Positions 38,004 to 46,500 of a stretch of DNA of 64,000 bases are shown piece after piece. The position numbers were made by a program, and so were the translations under genes. Source of the stretch: Beutenbergia cavernae DSM 12333 (GTDB lineage Bacteria; Actinomycetota; Actinomycetes; Actinomycetales; Beutenbergiaceae). Location: contig NC_012669.1 in the NCBI RefSeq assembly GCF_000023105.1, forward strand, positions 1,550,001 to 1,614,000, read 5' to 3'. The notes beneath the pieces are model-generated. The model saw only the letters and a program-made list of their open reading frames with translations, was not told the DNA's origin and searched no databases. Position 1 is the first letter of the stretch; each line of letters begins with the position of its first letter.

Positions 38004-38057
38004 GACGTGCAGATGAACACGCGGTGAGGGGGCCGCATCGGGGACGGAAGGTCGGGG

Positions 38058-39050
38058 ATGAACGAGGTGCGCGCCTTTCGCGCTGAGGATGCCGACGGCG
38101 TCCTGGCCCTACTCGTCGACGCACTGGGGCCGGACGCCCCGAGCGCGTCGTGGTTCGGCGACTACGTGCTCCTGGAGCCCAACTTCGACCCCGAGGGTCT
38201 GATCGTCGCCGTCGAGGACGGCAGGGTCGTCGGCGCCGTGCACGCCGTGCACGCTCGGCACGCCGGGCGGACGCTCGGGCGCTCCGGCGCGATGCCGGTG
38301 GACCCGGAGACCGGATGGATCACCTGGTTCGCCGTCCACCCCGACCACCGGCGTCGCGGGCTGGGGGCACGCCTGCTCACGGCGGCCGCGGACTACCTCG
38401 CCCGCGCCGGGGCAACGACGCTCGTCGTCAGCGGTTACCCGCCCGCCTACCTCACGCCGGGCGTCGACGCCGTGCAGTTCCCCGACGCCGTGCGGCTGCT
38501 CGAGCGGTGCGGGTTCGACGTCGCGTCCCGGCCCGTCGCGATGGACGCGCCGCTCGCGACCTACCGGGTGCCCGCGTCGGTGCGGGAGCTGCGTGCCCGC
38601 CTCGAGAGCGAGGGGCGCACGTTCGCCCCGGCCCGGCTGGCCGAGATCCCCGAGATCGCGGCGTTCGCCTCGCAGCGTCTCGCACCCGACTGGGGCGAGG
38701 TGCTGCGAGCCTCCGTCGGGCGGCACCGCCACCCCGAGCGCGTGATCGTCGCGCGCGAGGGCGCCGCCGGCCCCGTCATCGGCTTCGCGACGTACGCCGC
38801 GTACCCCGCCGCGGGGATCGACCGCTTCGGACCGTTCGGGGTCGACCCCGACGTCCGCGGAGGCGGGCTCGGCGCGGTGCTCCTGCACGAGACGCTCGCC
38901 GCGATGCGCCGCGAGGGCGCCCACTCCGCGTGGTTCCTGTGGACTGGGGCCACGTCGCCCGCCGCGACGCTCTACCGGCGCAGCGGCTTCGACGTCACGC
39001 GCACCTTCGACGTCATGACTCGCTCGACCCACCCAGCCATCGATGCCTAG
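38058..39050 (+). CDS. Tandem-domain GNAT acetyltransferase
   Basis: A 330-residue protein with two GNAT domains. The first (about 1-165) has ITWFAVHPDHRRRGLGARLL, a complete acetyl-CoA motif. The second (about 185-325) has FGPFGVDPDVRGGGLGAVLLHETL and ends SPAATLYRRSGFDVTRTFDVM. The two-domain layout recalls MshD of mycothiol synthesis, which acetylates a cysteinyl-glucosamine. Next to a PIG-L deacetylase it suggests de- and re-acylation of an amino sugar, which is inference. First gene of the ABC operon; 10 nt to the first binding protein. Confidence 0.82.
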   Translation: MNEVRAFRAEDADGVLALLVDALGPDAPSASWFGDYVLLEPNFDPEGLIVAVEDGRVVGAVHAVHARHAGRTLGRSGAMPVDPETGWITWFAVHPDHRRRGLGARLLTAAADYLARAGATTLVVSGYPPAYLTPGVDAVQFPDAVRLLERCGFDVASRPVAMDAPLATYRVPASVRELRARLESEGRTFAPARLAEIPEIAAFASQRLAPDWGEVLRASVGRHRHPERVIVAREGAAGPVIGFATYAAYPAAGIDRFGPFGVDPDVRGGGLGAVLLHETLAAMRREGAHSAWFLWTGATSPAATLYRRSGFDVTRTFDVMTRSTHPAIDA

Positions 39051-39060
39051 GAGGCACGCA

Positions 39061-40764
39061 GTGACCCGACACCTCGATCCCCGAACGTCCAGGCGACGTC
39101 CTCGCCTCGCCGCGCTCGGCGCCACGGCGGCCGCGCTCGCCCTCGTCCTGACGGCCTGCTCCTCCGGGGGCGGGGCCTCAGACGACGGCGACGACGGTGC
39201 GGCCGGCGGTGAGCAGGAGGTGCTCACCGTCCACGCGAACACGGCGCCGACGTACCAGGAGAACTTCAACCCCCTCTCACCGTCCGTCCTCCCCGGGACG
39301 CGTGGCCTGGTCTACGAGCCGCTCATCGCGTACACGCCGATGAAGCCGGGCGAGGGCGAGCCGTGGCTCGCCGAGAGCATGGAGTTCAACGAGGACGGCA
39401 CCCAGGTCACGTTCACGCTGCGCGAGGGCGTGCAGTGGAACGACGAGGAACCGTTCACCGCTGACGACGTCGTCTTCACGTTCCTCCTGTACCGCGACAA
39501 CCCCGCGACGAACACCGGCGCGCTGCCCGTCACCGACGCCGAGGCGACGGACGAGCGGACGGCCGTCATCACGTTCGGCGAGACGATGTACTCGCGCGCC
39601 CCGCAGCTCGGGAACACGATCACGCTGCCCGAGCACGTCTTCGCCGAGCAGGACCCCGTCGAGTTCCTGAACGCCGACCCCGTGGGCACCGGGCCGTACG
39701 TCGTCGACCGGTTCACGGACCAGGTGTACGACTTCGCGCAGAACCCGAACTACTGGGACGCCGACAACTACGAGGTCGAGACGATCTCGTTCCCTGCCTC
39801 CAGCGCCGACACGTTCAACGTCGCACTCAGCAGGAACGAGCTGCAGTGGTCCGGCGGGTTCGTCGCGAACATCGACGACATCTACGTCAGCAAGGACGCC
39901 GAGCACAACAAGTACTGGTACCCCGGCGACGGCATCGTGGGCCTGTTCGTCAACCAGCAGCGCGCACCGATGAACGACGTCGCGTTCCGGCAGGCGCTCT
40001 CGCTCGCGGTCGACCGCGACCAGCTGTCCTCCACGGCGATGCAGAGCTACACGCCGCCGGCGCACCCGACCGGTCTGCCGCTCCCGGCGTTCGACGCGAT
40101 GATGGACCCGGACCTGGCGGACGCCGAGTACGTCCGTGACGTCGACGAGGCGAACTCGATCCTCGACGACGCGGGCTACGCGATGGGTGCCGACGGCGTC
40201 CGGACCGCGCCCGACGGCACGCCGCTCAGCTTCGACCTGATCATCCCGTCCGACTGGACCGACTGGGTCACGATCGCCGGCCTCCTCCAGGAGCAGCTCG
40301 CGGAGATCGGCGTCCAGCTCGCTCCGCAGGGTGTCGCGTTCCAGTCCTGGGTCGACCAGCGCAACGGCGGCAACTACGACCTGACCCTCGGGTCCGTCGC
40401 GGCCGGCACCGCCCCGTACTTCATGTACCGGTCGATGATGAGCTCGGAGTTCGAGGTGGCCGAGGGCGAGGCCGCCGTCAACAACTTCGCGCGGTGGTAC
40501 GACGCCGAGTCGGACGCGTTCTTCGACGCCTACGAGTCCACGAACGACCCCGAGGTCCAGCTCGAGGCGATCCAGGGACTCGAGAACATCGTCGTCGAGG
40601 AGCTGCCGATCATCCCGCTGCTGCAGAGCCCGAACTGGTTCCAGTACCGGACCGAGTTCTTCACGGGTTGGCCCAGCGAGGAAGACCCCTACGCGCTCGG
40701 GGCGCCGTACATGTTCCCCGACAACCTGCTCGTCGTGCGTGCGCTGGAGCCCGCAGGCGAGTGA
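39061..40764 (+). CDS. Oligopeptide-type ABC substrate-binding lipoprotein 1 (SBP family 5)
   Basis: A 567-residue lipoprotein. Signal peptide with lipobox LTAC (Cys near 33), then a Ser/Gly/Asp linker. The SBP_bac_5 pattern includes LVYEPLIAYTPMKPGE, VTFTLREGVQWNDEEPFTADDVVFTF and FRQALSLAVDRDQL. It starts at GTG 39061 with AGGAGG 8 nt upstream; an in-frame upstream ATG would lengthen the signal peptide. It is similar in layout to the next gene but clearly diverged. In this cluster it probably captures muropeptides or cell-wall sugars rather than general peptides. Confidence 0.9.
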   Translation: MTRHLDPRTSRRRPRLAALGATAAALALVLTACSSGGGASDDGDDGAAGGEQEVLTVHANTAPTYQENFNPLSPSVLPGTRGLVYEPLIAYTPMKPGEGEPWLAESMEFNEDGTQVTFTLREGVQWNDEEPFTADDVVFTFLLYRDNPATNTGALPVTDAEATDERTAVITFGETMYSRAPQLGNTITLPEHVFAEQDPVEFLNADPVGTGPYVVDRFTDQVYDFAQNPNYWDADNYEVETISFPASSADTFNVALSRNELQWSGGFVANIDDIYVSKDAEHNKYWYPGDGIVGLFVNQQRAPMNDVAFRQALSLAVDRDQLSSTAMQSYTPPAHPTGLPLPAFDAMMDPDLADAEYVRDVDEANSILDDAGYAMGADGVRTAPDGTPLSFDLIIPSDWTDWVTIAGLLQEQLAEIGVQLAPQGVAFQSWVDQRNGGNYDLTLGSVAAGTAPYFMYRSMMSSEFEVAEGEAAVNNFARWYDAESDAFFDAYESTNDPEVQLEAIQGLENIVVEELPIIPLLQSPNWFQYRTEFFTGWPSEEDPYALGAPYMFPDNLLVVRALEPAGE

Positions 40765-40769
40765 CCTCT

Positions 40770-40800
40770 CCCCGGGGTGCGCGATGCGCGCACCCCGGGG
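40770..40800 (+). terminator. Perfect 14-bp hairpin between the two binding-protein genes
   Basis: CCCCGGGGTGCGCG (40770-40783) pairs perfectly with 40787-40800 around a 3-nt loop. No T-tract. Such intercistronic stems commonly terminate part of the transcripts or protect the upstream mRNA, giving more binding protein than permease. Confidence 0.7.
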
Positions 40801-40819
40801 TCCGACCGAAGGGAAGAGA

Positions 40820-42508
40820 ATGCACACCACCCGATCCGGCCGACGGCGCTGGGGCGCCGTCGTCGCCGCGAGCGCAGCTCTGGCGCTCACGCTCACCGCC
40901 TGCGGCGGTGGCGGCACCGACGACGAGACCGGCGGCGGCGACGGCGACGAGGGCGCGTCCGCGCAGGAGCCGCTCACGGTGTACGCGTCGACGCTGCCGA
41001 GCTTCCAGTCGAACTTCAACCCGTTCTCGCCGAGCGCGCTCACCGGGGCCAAGGGGCTCATCTACGAGCCGCTCATGGCGTACACCGGCTTCCGGCCGGG
41101 CGAGGGGACGCCGTTCCTCGCGACCGACATGACGTTCAACGACGACGGCACCGTGCTCACGATCACGCTGCGCGAGGGTGTGCAGTGGTCGGACGGCGAG
41201 GACCTCACCGTCGACGACGTCGTCTTCACGTTCGAGGCGATGCGGGACGAGCCGGCGATCAACGGCAGCGCGCTGCCGATCGAGGCCGCGGCCGCGGGCG
41301 AGGGGAACACCGTCGAGGTCACGTTCTCCGAGCCGGCGTTCTCGCTGATCCCGAGCATCGGCAACAGCGTGATCGTGCCGGAGCACGTGTACGGCGAGCA
41401 GGAGATCATCGCGGAGTACGTCGACGAGGACCCGGTGGGCTCGGGCCCGTACGACCTCATGCGGTTCTCCCAGCAGCTGTACCAGCTGGAGAAGAACGAC
41501 ACGTACTGGAACGCGGACGAGGTCGGCCCGGAGCAGATCGACTACCCGGCCATGTCCAACCAGACCTTCACCGCACAGCTCGGCGAGGGCGGGATCGACT
41601 GGGCCGGCGGATTCCTCGCCAACGTGGACCAGGCGTTCATCGACAAGGACCCGGAGAACAACCACTACTGGTTCCCGGGCGCCGGGATGGTGCACCTGGT
41701 CCTCAACAACCAGAACCCGATCTTCGACGACATCGAGCTGCGTCGCGCGATGCTGCTCGCGATCGACCGGCAGCAGCTGTCGGACACGGCGATGGCGGGC
41801 CACGCACAGCCGGCGACCACCACGGGGCTCGTGCTGCCAGCGCAGCAGGACTTCGCCGAGGACAACACGCAGCCGCTCGAGCTGAACGTCGACGAGGCGA
41901 ACTCGATCCTCGACGCCGCCGGGTACACGGCCGGGGACGACGGCATCCGCACCACGCCCGCCGGCGAGCGCCTCGCGTTCACGCTGAGCGTCCCGTCGGA
42001 CTTCGCCGACTGGATCTCCATCGTCACCCTGCTGCAGGAGCAGTTCGCCGCCGTCGGCATCGAGATGACGCCGCAGGGCGTCGCGACCCAGGAGTGGTCC
42101 GACGGGCTGCGCGCGGGCTCGTTCGAGGTCGCGATGGCGAACGCCGGGATCCTCACCTCGCCGTACTTCTTCTACCGAGCGTTCATGTCGTCGGCGCTGT
42201 CCGCCCCCGCGGGCGAGCAGGCGATCACGAACTACTCGCGGTGGGAGGACCCGGAGACGGACCAGCTCCTCGCCGACTTCGCCGCGACGAACGACCCCGA
42301 GGCGCAGCGTGCCGCGGTGGTCGGGCTCGGTGAGATCATGGAGACCGAGCTGCCCGTCATCCCGATGCTCCAGTCGCCGACCTGGGGGCTCAACCGCACG
42401 GCGAACTTCTCGGGTTTCCCGAACGACGACGACCCGTACGCGAACCCGACGCCGTACACGTACCCGGACAACCTGCTCGTGGTGATGAACCTCGACCCGG
42501 TGGAGTGA
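40820..42508 (+). CDS. Oligopeptide-type ABC substrate-binding lipoprotein 2 (SBP family 5)
   Basis: A 562-residue lipoprotein with lipobox LTAC (Cys near 28) and the same SBP_bac_5 segments as the preceding gene (LIYEPLMAYTGFRPGEGTPF, ITLREGVQWSDGEDLTVDDVVF, RRAMLLAIDRQQLS). The two are paralogues from an old duplication. One permease set follows, so they probably widen the substrate range of a single importer. The ATG at 40820 is preceded by GGGAAGAG. Confidence 0.9.
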   Translation: MHTTRSGRRRWGAVVAASAALALTLTACGGGGTDDETGGGDGDEGASAQEPLTVYASTLPSFQSNFNPFSPSALTGAKGLIYEPLMAYTGFRPGEGTPFLATDMTFNDDGTVLTITLREGVQWSDGEDLTVDDVVFTFEAMRDEPAINGSALPIEAAAAGEGNTVEVTFSEPAFSLIPSIGNSVIVPEHVYGEQEIIAEYVDEDPVGSGPYDLMRFSQQLYQLEKNDTYWNADEVGPEQIDYPAMSNQTFTAQLGEGGIDWAGGFLANVDQAFIDKDPENNHYWFPGAGMVHLVLNNQNPIFDDIELRRAMLLAIDRQQLSDTAMAGHAQPATTTGLVLPAQQDFAEDNTQPLELNVDEANSILDAAGYTAGDDGIRTTPAGERLAFTLSVPSDFADWISIVTLLQEQFAAVGIEMTPQGVATQEWSDGLRAGSFEVAMANAGILTSPYFFYRAFMSSALSAPAGEQAITNYSRWEDPETDQLLADFAATNDPEAQRAAVVGLGEIMETELPVIPMLQSPTWGLNRTANFSGFPNDDDPYANPTPYTYPDNLLVVMNLDPVE

Positions 42509-42515
42509 CCGACTC

Positions 42516-42550
42516 GGCCCGCCCGGACGCTTCGTGCGCCCGGGCGGGCC
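42516..42550 (+). terminator. Hairpin between binding protein 2 and the permease
   Basis: GGCCCGCCCGG (42516-42526) pairs with 42540-42550, and the inner CGC/GCG extends the stem after one mismatch. It is in the same position relative to its gene as the 40770 hairpin. It probably lowers expression of the permease genes relative to the binding proteins. Confidence 0.65.
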
Positions 42551-42616
42551 GCCGCCGGGGACTCCCTGTGCGGGCAAAGCAAGGCCACCGGCAGGTGGCG
42601 ATAGAGACGAGGTGTG

Positions 42617-43594
42617 ATGCGCTACCTGCTGCGCAAGATCGCGCTGTACCTGTTCATCGCCTGGGCAGCGCTGACCATGAACTTCCTGATCCCCAGGCTC
42701 ATGCCGGGCGATCCGGTGTCCGCTCTCCTGGCCAAGTTCGAGGGGCAGATCGACCCCGACTCGATCACGGCGCTCCGCGAGGCGTTCGGCATCTCCGACG
42801 ACCCGCTGATCGTGCAGTACGGCCAGTACCTCGTCGACCTGTGGAACCGCGACCTGGGGCTCTCCCTGTCGCAGTTCCCCGTGCCGGTGACGCAGATCGT
42901 CGCGAGCGCCATGCCGTGGACCATCGGTCTCATCGGCGTGACCACCATCATCAGCTTCGTGATCGGCACGGGCCTCGGCATCGTGTTCGCGTGGCGCCGC
43001 GGCTCGTGGTCGGACCACCTCCTGCCGGCCCTGACCTTCCTCAACGCCGTGCCGTACTTCTGGATGGCGCTCATCCTCGTCATGGTGTTCGGCGTCAACC
43101 TCGGCTGGTTCGAGTACTCGAACGCGTACGACGCCTCACTGGATCCCGGGTGGACGCCGGAGTTCATCGGGTCGGTGATATCGCACGCGTTGCTGCCCGC
43201 GATCACCATCGTGCTGGCGTCGTTCGCCGGCTGGGTGATGAGCATGCGGAACATGACCGTCACGATCCTCGGTGAGGACTACGTGACGATGGCCGAGGCG
43301 AAGGGCCTCCCGCAGCGGATGGTGATGTTCGGATACGCCGCGCGCAACGCGATCCTGCCGAACGTGACGAGCTTCGCCCTCTCGCTCGGCGCCGTCGTCG
43401 GCGGGTCGATGCTGACGGAGGTCATCTTCAACTACCCGGGGATCGGGTACTCGCTGTTCAACGCGGTCAAGGGCTCGGACTTCCCGCTCATGCAGGGGTT
43501 GTTCCTCATGATCTCGCTCGCCGTGATCGTGGCGAACCTCATCGCCGACGTCCTGTACGTGTTCCTCGACCCGCGCACCCGGCAGGAGAGCTGA
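42617..43594 (+). CDS. Oligopeptide-type ABC permease (DppB/OppB family)
   Basis: A 325-residue permease with six hydrophobic segments. The N-terminus RYLLRKIALYLFIAWAALTMNFLIPRLMPGDPV is typical of OppB. The EAA loop EDYVTMAEAKGLPQRMVMFGYAARNAILP sits near residue 222. It pairs with the permease half of the fusion encoded next. Start ATG 42617 (GTG 42614 is adjacent). The stop overlaps the next ATG by 1 nt. Confidence 0.92.
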   Translation: MRYLLRKIALYLFIAWAALTMNFLIPRLMPGDPVSALLAKFEGQIDPDSITALREAFGISDDPLIVQYGQYLVDLWNRDLGLSLSQFPVPVTQIVASAMPWTIGLIGVTTIISFVIGTGLGIVFAWRRGSWSDHLLPALTFLNAVPYFWMALILVMVFGVNLGWFEYSNAYDASLDPGWTPEFIGSVISHALLPAITIVLASFAGWVMSMRNMTVTILGEDYVTMAEAKGLPQRMVMFGYAARNAILPNVTSFALSLGAVVGGSMLTEVIFNYPGIGYSLFNAVKGSDFPLMQGLFLMISLAVIVANLIADVLYVFLDPRTRQES

Positions 43595-45510
43595 TGTCCA
43601 CCCAGAGTCCCGCCCGCACCTCGCGCGGGAGGAAGTTCCTCGCGACGATCTGGCCCCAGTCCGGCAAGGTCCGCGCCGGCCTCATCATCTCGCTGGCGTT
43701 CGTGCTCCTCGCCGTGTTCGGCCCCATGATCGCCCCGTACTCGCCGACGGCGAGCAGCGCCGACATCCTGCAGCCGCCGTCCGGCGCGCACTGGTTCGGC
43801 ACGACCCAGACGGGCCAGGACGTCTTCTCCCAGTTCGTCCACGGCGCACGCGTCTCGCTCGCCGTCGGCATCGTGGCGGCGATCATCGCGAAGATCATCT
43901 CGATCCTCGTCGGCGTCATCGGCGGGTACTTCCGCGGGGTCACCGATGAGGTCCTCTACATCGTCACCGCCGTCTTCCTCGTGATCCCGTCGATGCCGCT
44001 GCTCATCGTGCTCACCGGATACCTGCCGAGCCGCGGCATGGTCGCCGTCGCCGTCGTCATCGCCATCACGTCGTGGGCCGGTTCGGCCCGCGTGCTGCGC
44101 GCGCAGACGATGTCGCTGCGCCGGCGCGACTTCGTCGAGGCCGCGCGTGCGACGGGCGAGTCCAAGTGGCGCATCGTGTTCGCGGAGATCGTGCCGAACG
44201 AGATGCCGCTCATCGCCTCCGGGTTCCTGTTCATGGTCATCGGCGGCGTCCTGAGCGAGGCCGGGCTGTCCTTCCTCGGGCTCGGCTCGCTCACCACGAC
44301 GAGCTGGGGCTCGATGCTCTACTTCGCGCAGAGCTCCCAGGCGTTCCTGTACGGCGCCTGGTGGTGGTTCGTCCCGCCGGGTCTCGCGATCGCCACACTG
44401 GGCGCCGGGCTCGCGCTCATCAACTTCGGCATCGACGAGTACGCCAACCCGCGCCTGCGCACCGGCAAGAAGCGCCGGCAGCCGGCGCGGATCGGACGCC
44501 GGGCCCAGGCGCTCGAGGGCGTCACGAGCGAGATCGCCCTCGCCGGCGGCAGCGCGGAACCGGCCATCTCCGAGGAGTCCATCGCCGCCGAGGAGCTCGC
44601 CGTCACCGGCGACACGGCGGGCGGCCGGGTGCGGTCGGACCTCGAGGCGGCGCCGTCGGTCATCCGCGACAACCCGGACTCCGGGTCGGAGCCGGTCATC
44701 GAGATCCGTGGCGTGAGCGTCGACTACCCGACCGACGAAGGGGTGGTCCATGCCGTCCGCGACGTGACGCTGACCCTCCACCGGGGCGAGATCCTCGGCC
44801 TCGCGGGTGAGTCGGGCAGCGGGAAGACGACGCTGACGAACGCCGTCACGCGGCTCCTCCGCGATCCGGCGGAGGTCACGCAGGGCGAGATCCTGTACCA
44901 CCGCCGCTCGACGCGAACGGGCGCGACGACGGCGATCGACGTCCTCGGCCTCACCCAGACCGCGCTCCGCGCCTTCCGGTGGTCCGAGATCGCCGTCGTG
45001 TTCCAGAGCGCGATGAACGCCCTGAACCCGGTGACGACGGTCCGGGCGCAGTTCGACGACGTCCTGAGGGTGCACCGCCCCAAGATGACGGCGTCGCAGC
45101 GCGACGCGCTCGCCCGCACGATGCTCGAGAAGGTCGGCATCGAGCCGGACCGCGTCGGATCCTACCCGCACGAGCTGTCGGGCGGCATGAAGCAGCGCGT
45201 CGCGATCGCCATCGCGCTCGTGCTCGAGCCGGACCTCATCATCATGGACGAGCCGACGACGGCGCTCGACCTGCTGGTCCAGCGGGAGGTCATCGAGCAG
45301 ATCATGGCGCTGCGCGACGAGTACGGGTTCGCGATCATCTTCACGACCCACGACCTCGCGCTGCTGCTCGAGATCAGCGACTCGATCGCCGTCATGCTGT
45401 CCGGCCGCCTGGTCGAGTACGGCTCGTCGGCGGACGTGTACCGCGAGCCCCAGCACCCGTACACCCGCGAGCTCATGGGCTCGCTGCAGGCCATGGGAGC
45501 CGCACTGTGA
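43594..45510 (+). CDS. Permease-ATPase fusion (OppC-OppD type) of the ABC importer
   Basis: A 638-residue fusion. Residues 1-295 are an OppC-like permease: an N-terminal helix near 25, HWFGTTQTGQDVFSQFVHGARVSLAVG, and the EAA loop DFVEAARATGESKWRIVFAEIVPN. A linker of about 75 residues rich in Ala/Glu follows. Residues about 370-635 are an OppD-like ATPase with Walker A GESGSGKTT near 406, Q-loop VVFQSAMNALNP, signature LSGGMKQR, Walker B LIIMDEPTTALD and H-loop TTHD. The fusion fixes one permease to one ATPase. It overlaps the neighbours by 1 and 4 nt. No stop interrupts the linker, so it is a genuine single frame. Confidence 0.9.
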   Translation: MSTQSPARTSRGRKFLATIWPQSGKVRAGLIISLAFVLLAVFGPMIAPYSPTASSADILQPPSGAHWFGTTQTGQDVFSQFVHGARVSLAVGIVAAIIAKIISILVGVIGGYFRGVTDEVLYIVTAVFLVIPSMPLLIVLTGYLPSRGMVAVAVVIAITSWAGSARVLRAQTMSLRRRDFVEAARATGESKWRIVFAEIVPNEMPLIASGFLFMVIGGVLSEAGLSFLGLGSLTTTSWGSMLYFAQSSQAFLYGAWWWFVPPGLAIATLGAGLALINFGIDEYANPRLRTGKKRRQPARIGRRAQALEGVTSEIALAGGSAEPAISEESIAAEELAVTGDTAGGRVRSDLEAAPSVIRDNPDSGSEPVIEIRGVSVDYPTDEGVVHAVRDVTLTLHRGEILGLAGESGSGKTTLTNAVTRLLRDPAEVTQGEILYHRRSTRTGATTAIDVLGLTQTALRAFRWSEIAVVFQSAMNALNPVTTVRAQFDDVLRVHRPKMTASQRDALARTMLEKVGIEPDRVGSYPHELSGGMKQRVAIAIALVLEPDLIIMDEPTTALDLLVQREVIEQIMALRDEYGFAIIFTTHDLALLLEISDSIAVMLSGRLVEYGSSADVYREPQHPYTRELMGSLQAMGAAL

Positions 45511-46382
45511 ACACCGTGAGCACAGCGAACAGCTCGACGACCACCCCTCCGGCCGCCGGCGGCGACCCGGACGGCGTCGTGCTCGAGGCGAGGAGTCTCG
45601 TCAAGGAGTTCCGCGCGGCCGGCGGGCGGCGGTTCGGCCACGCCGCGACGTTCCGTGCCGTCGACGACGTCTCGTTCGAGCTGCGACGCGGCCGCACGAC
45701 GGCGCTCGTGGGGCAGAGCGGGTCGGGCAAGTCGACCGTCGGTCGGCTCATGGCGCAGCTGCACCCGCTGACGTCCGGGGAGATCCTGCTCGACGGCCAG
45801 CCGGTGCACGCCGTCCGGGGCAAGGCGTTCACGCGGTACTGCGGGTCGGTGCAGATGATGCTCCAGGACCCGTTCGCGTCGCTCAACCCGCTGCACCGGG
45901 TCGAGCACGTGCTCGGGCGGGTGCTCCGCATCCACGGGCACGCACGCACGCCCGAGGAGGTGCGGGAGCAGAGCCTGGCCCTGCTCGAGAGGGTGAACCT
46001 CCGGCCGTCGACGCGCTACCTCACGCGGTTCCCGCACGAGCTTTCCGGCGGTGAGCGGCAGCGCGTCTCGGTGGCGCGGGCGCTCGCCGCGCAGCCGCGG
46101 GTTCTGCTCGCCGACGAACCGGTGTCGATGCTCGACGTGACGATCCGGCGGGAGATCCTCGACCTCATCGACACGCTGCGCCGGGAGGAGCGGATCGCCG
46201 TCCTCTACATCACGCACGACCTGGGGAGCGCACGGGCGTACTCCGAGGAGACGCTGGTGATGTACCACGGCAAGGTCGTGGAGCGCGGGCCCAGCGAGCA
46301 GGTCATCTCCGACCCGCAGCACGAGTACACGCAGCGGCTGCTCGCCGCCTCGCCGGACCCCGCGCGCCGCCTCGCCCGCTGA
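45507..46382 (+). CDS. Oligopeptide-type ABC ATP-binding protein (DppF/OppF family)
   Basis: A 291-residue ATPase. Walker A GQSGSGKST near residue 71, Q-loop MMLQDPFASLNPLH, signature LSGGERQR, Walker B VLLADEPVSMLD and H-loop ITHD. The first 25 residues are Ser/Thr-rich. It is the second, unfused ATPase of the importer. GTG start at 45507, coupled to the fusion gene by GTGA. Confidence 0.92.
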   Translation: MNTVSTANSSTTTPPAAGGDPDGVVLEARSLVKEFRAAGGRRFGHAATFRAVDDVSFELRRGRTTALVGQSGSGKSTVGRLMAQLHPLTSGEILLDGQPVHAVRGKAFTRYCGSVQMMLQDPFASLNPLHRVEHVLGRVLRIHGHARTPEEVREQSLALLERVNLRPSTRYLTRFPHELSGGERQRVSVARALAAQPRVLLADEPVSMLDVTIRREILDLIDTLRREERIAVLYITHDLGSARAYSEETLVMYHGKVVERGPSEQVISDPQHEYTQRLLAASPDPARRLAR

Positions 46383-46392
46383 CGCCGACCCG

Positions 46393-46468
46393 TCGCGAGA
46401 GGTTCGTGGCCCCCTCGCGAGAGGTTCGTGGCCCCCTCGCGAGAGGTTCGTGGCCGCACCGCGAGAGG
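46393..46468. repeat. 22-bp tandem repeat at the convergent end of the salvage operon
   Basis: Three 22-bp units beginning TCGCGAGAGGTTCGTGGCCC occupy 46393-46458, and a partial fourth reaches 46468. They fill most of the gap between the ATPase stop and the nagZ stop. No strong hairpin within a unit. Confidence 0.9.
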
Positions 46469-46500
46469 CCTCAGCGCCTCCCGCGGGCTGCTCGGCCCCC

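Noticed and set aside
43432-45456. Minus-strand 674-codon frame.
   Set aside because: Antisense to the permease-ATPase fusion, which has complete ABC motifs.
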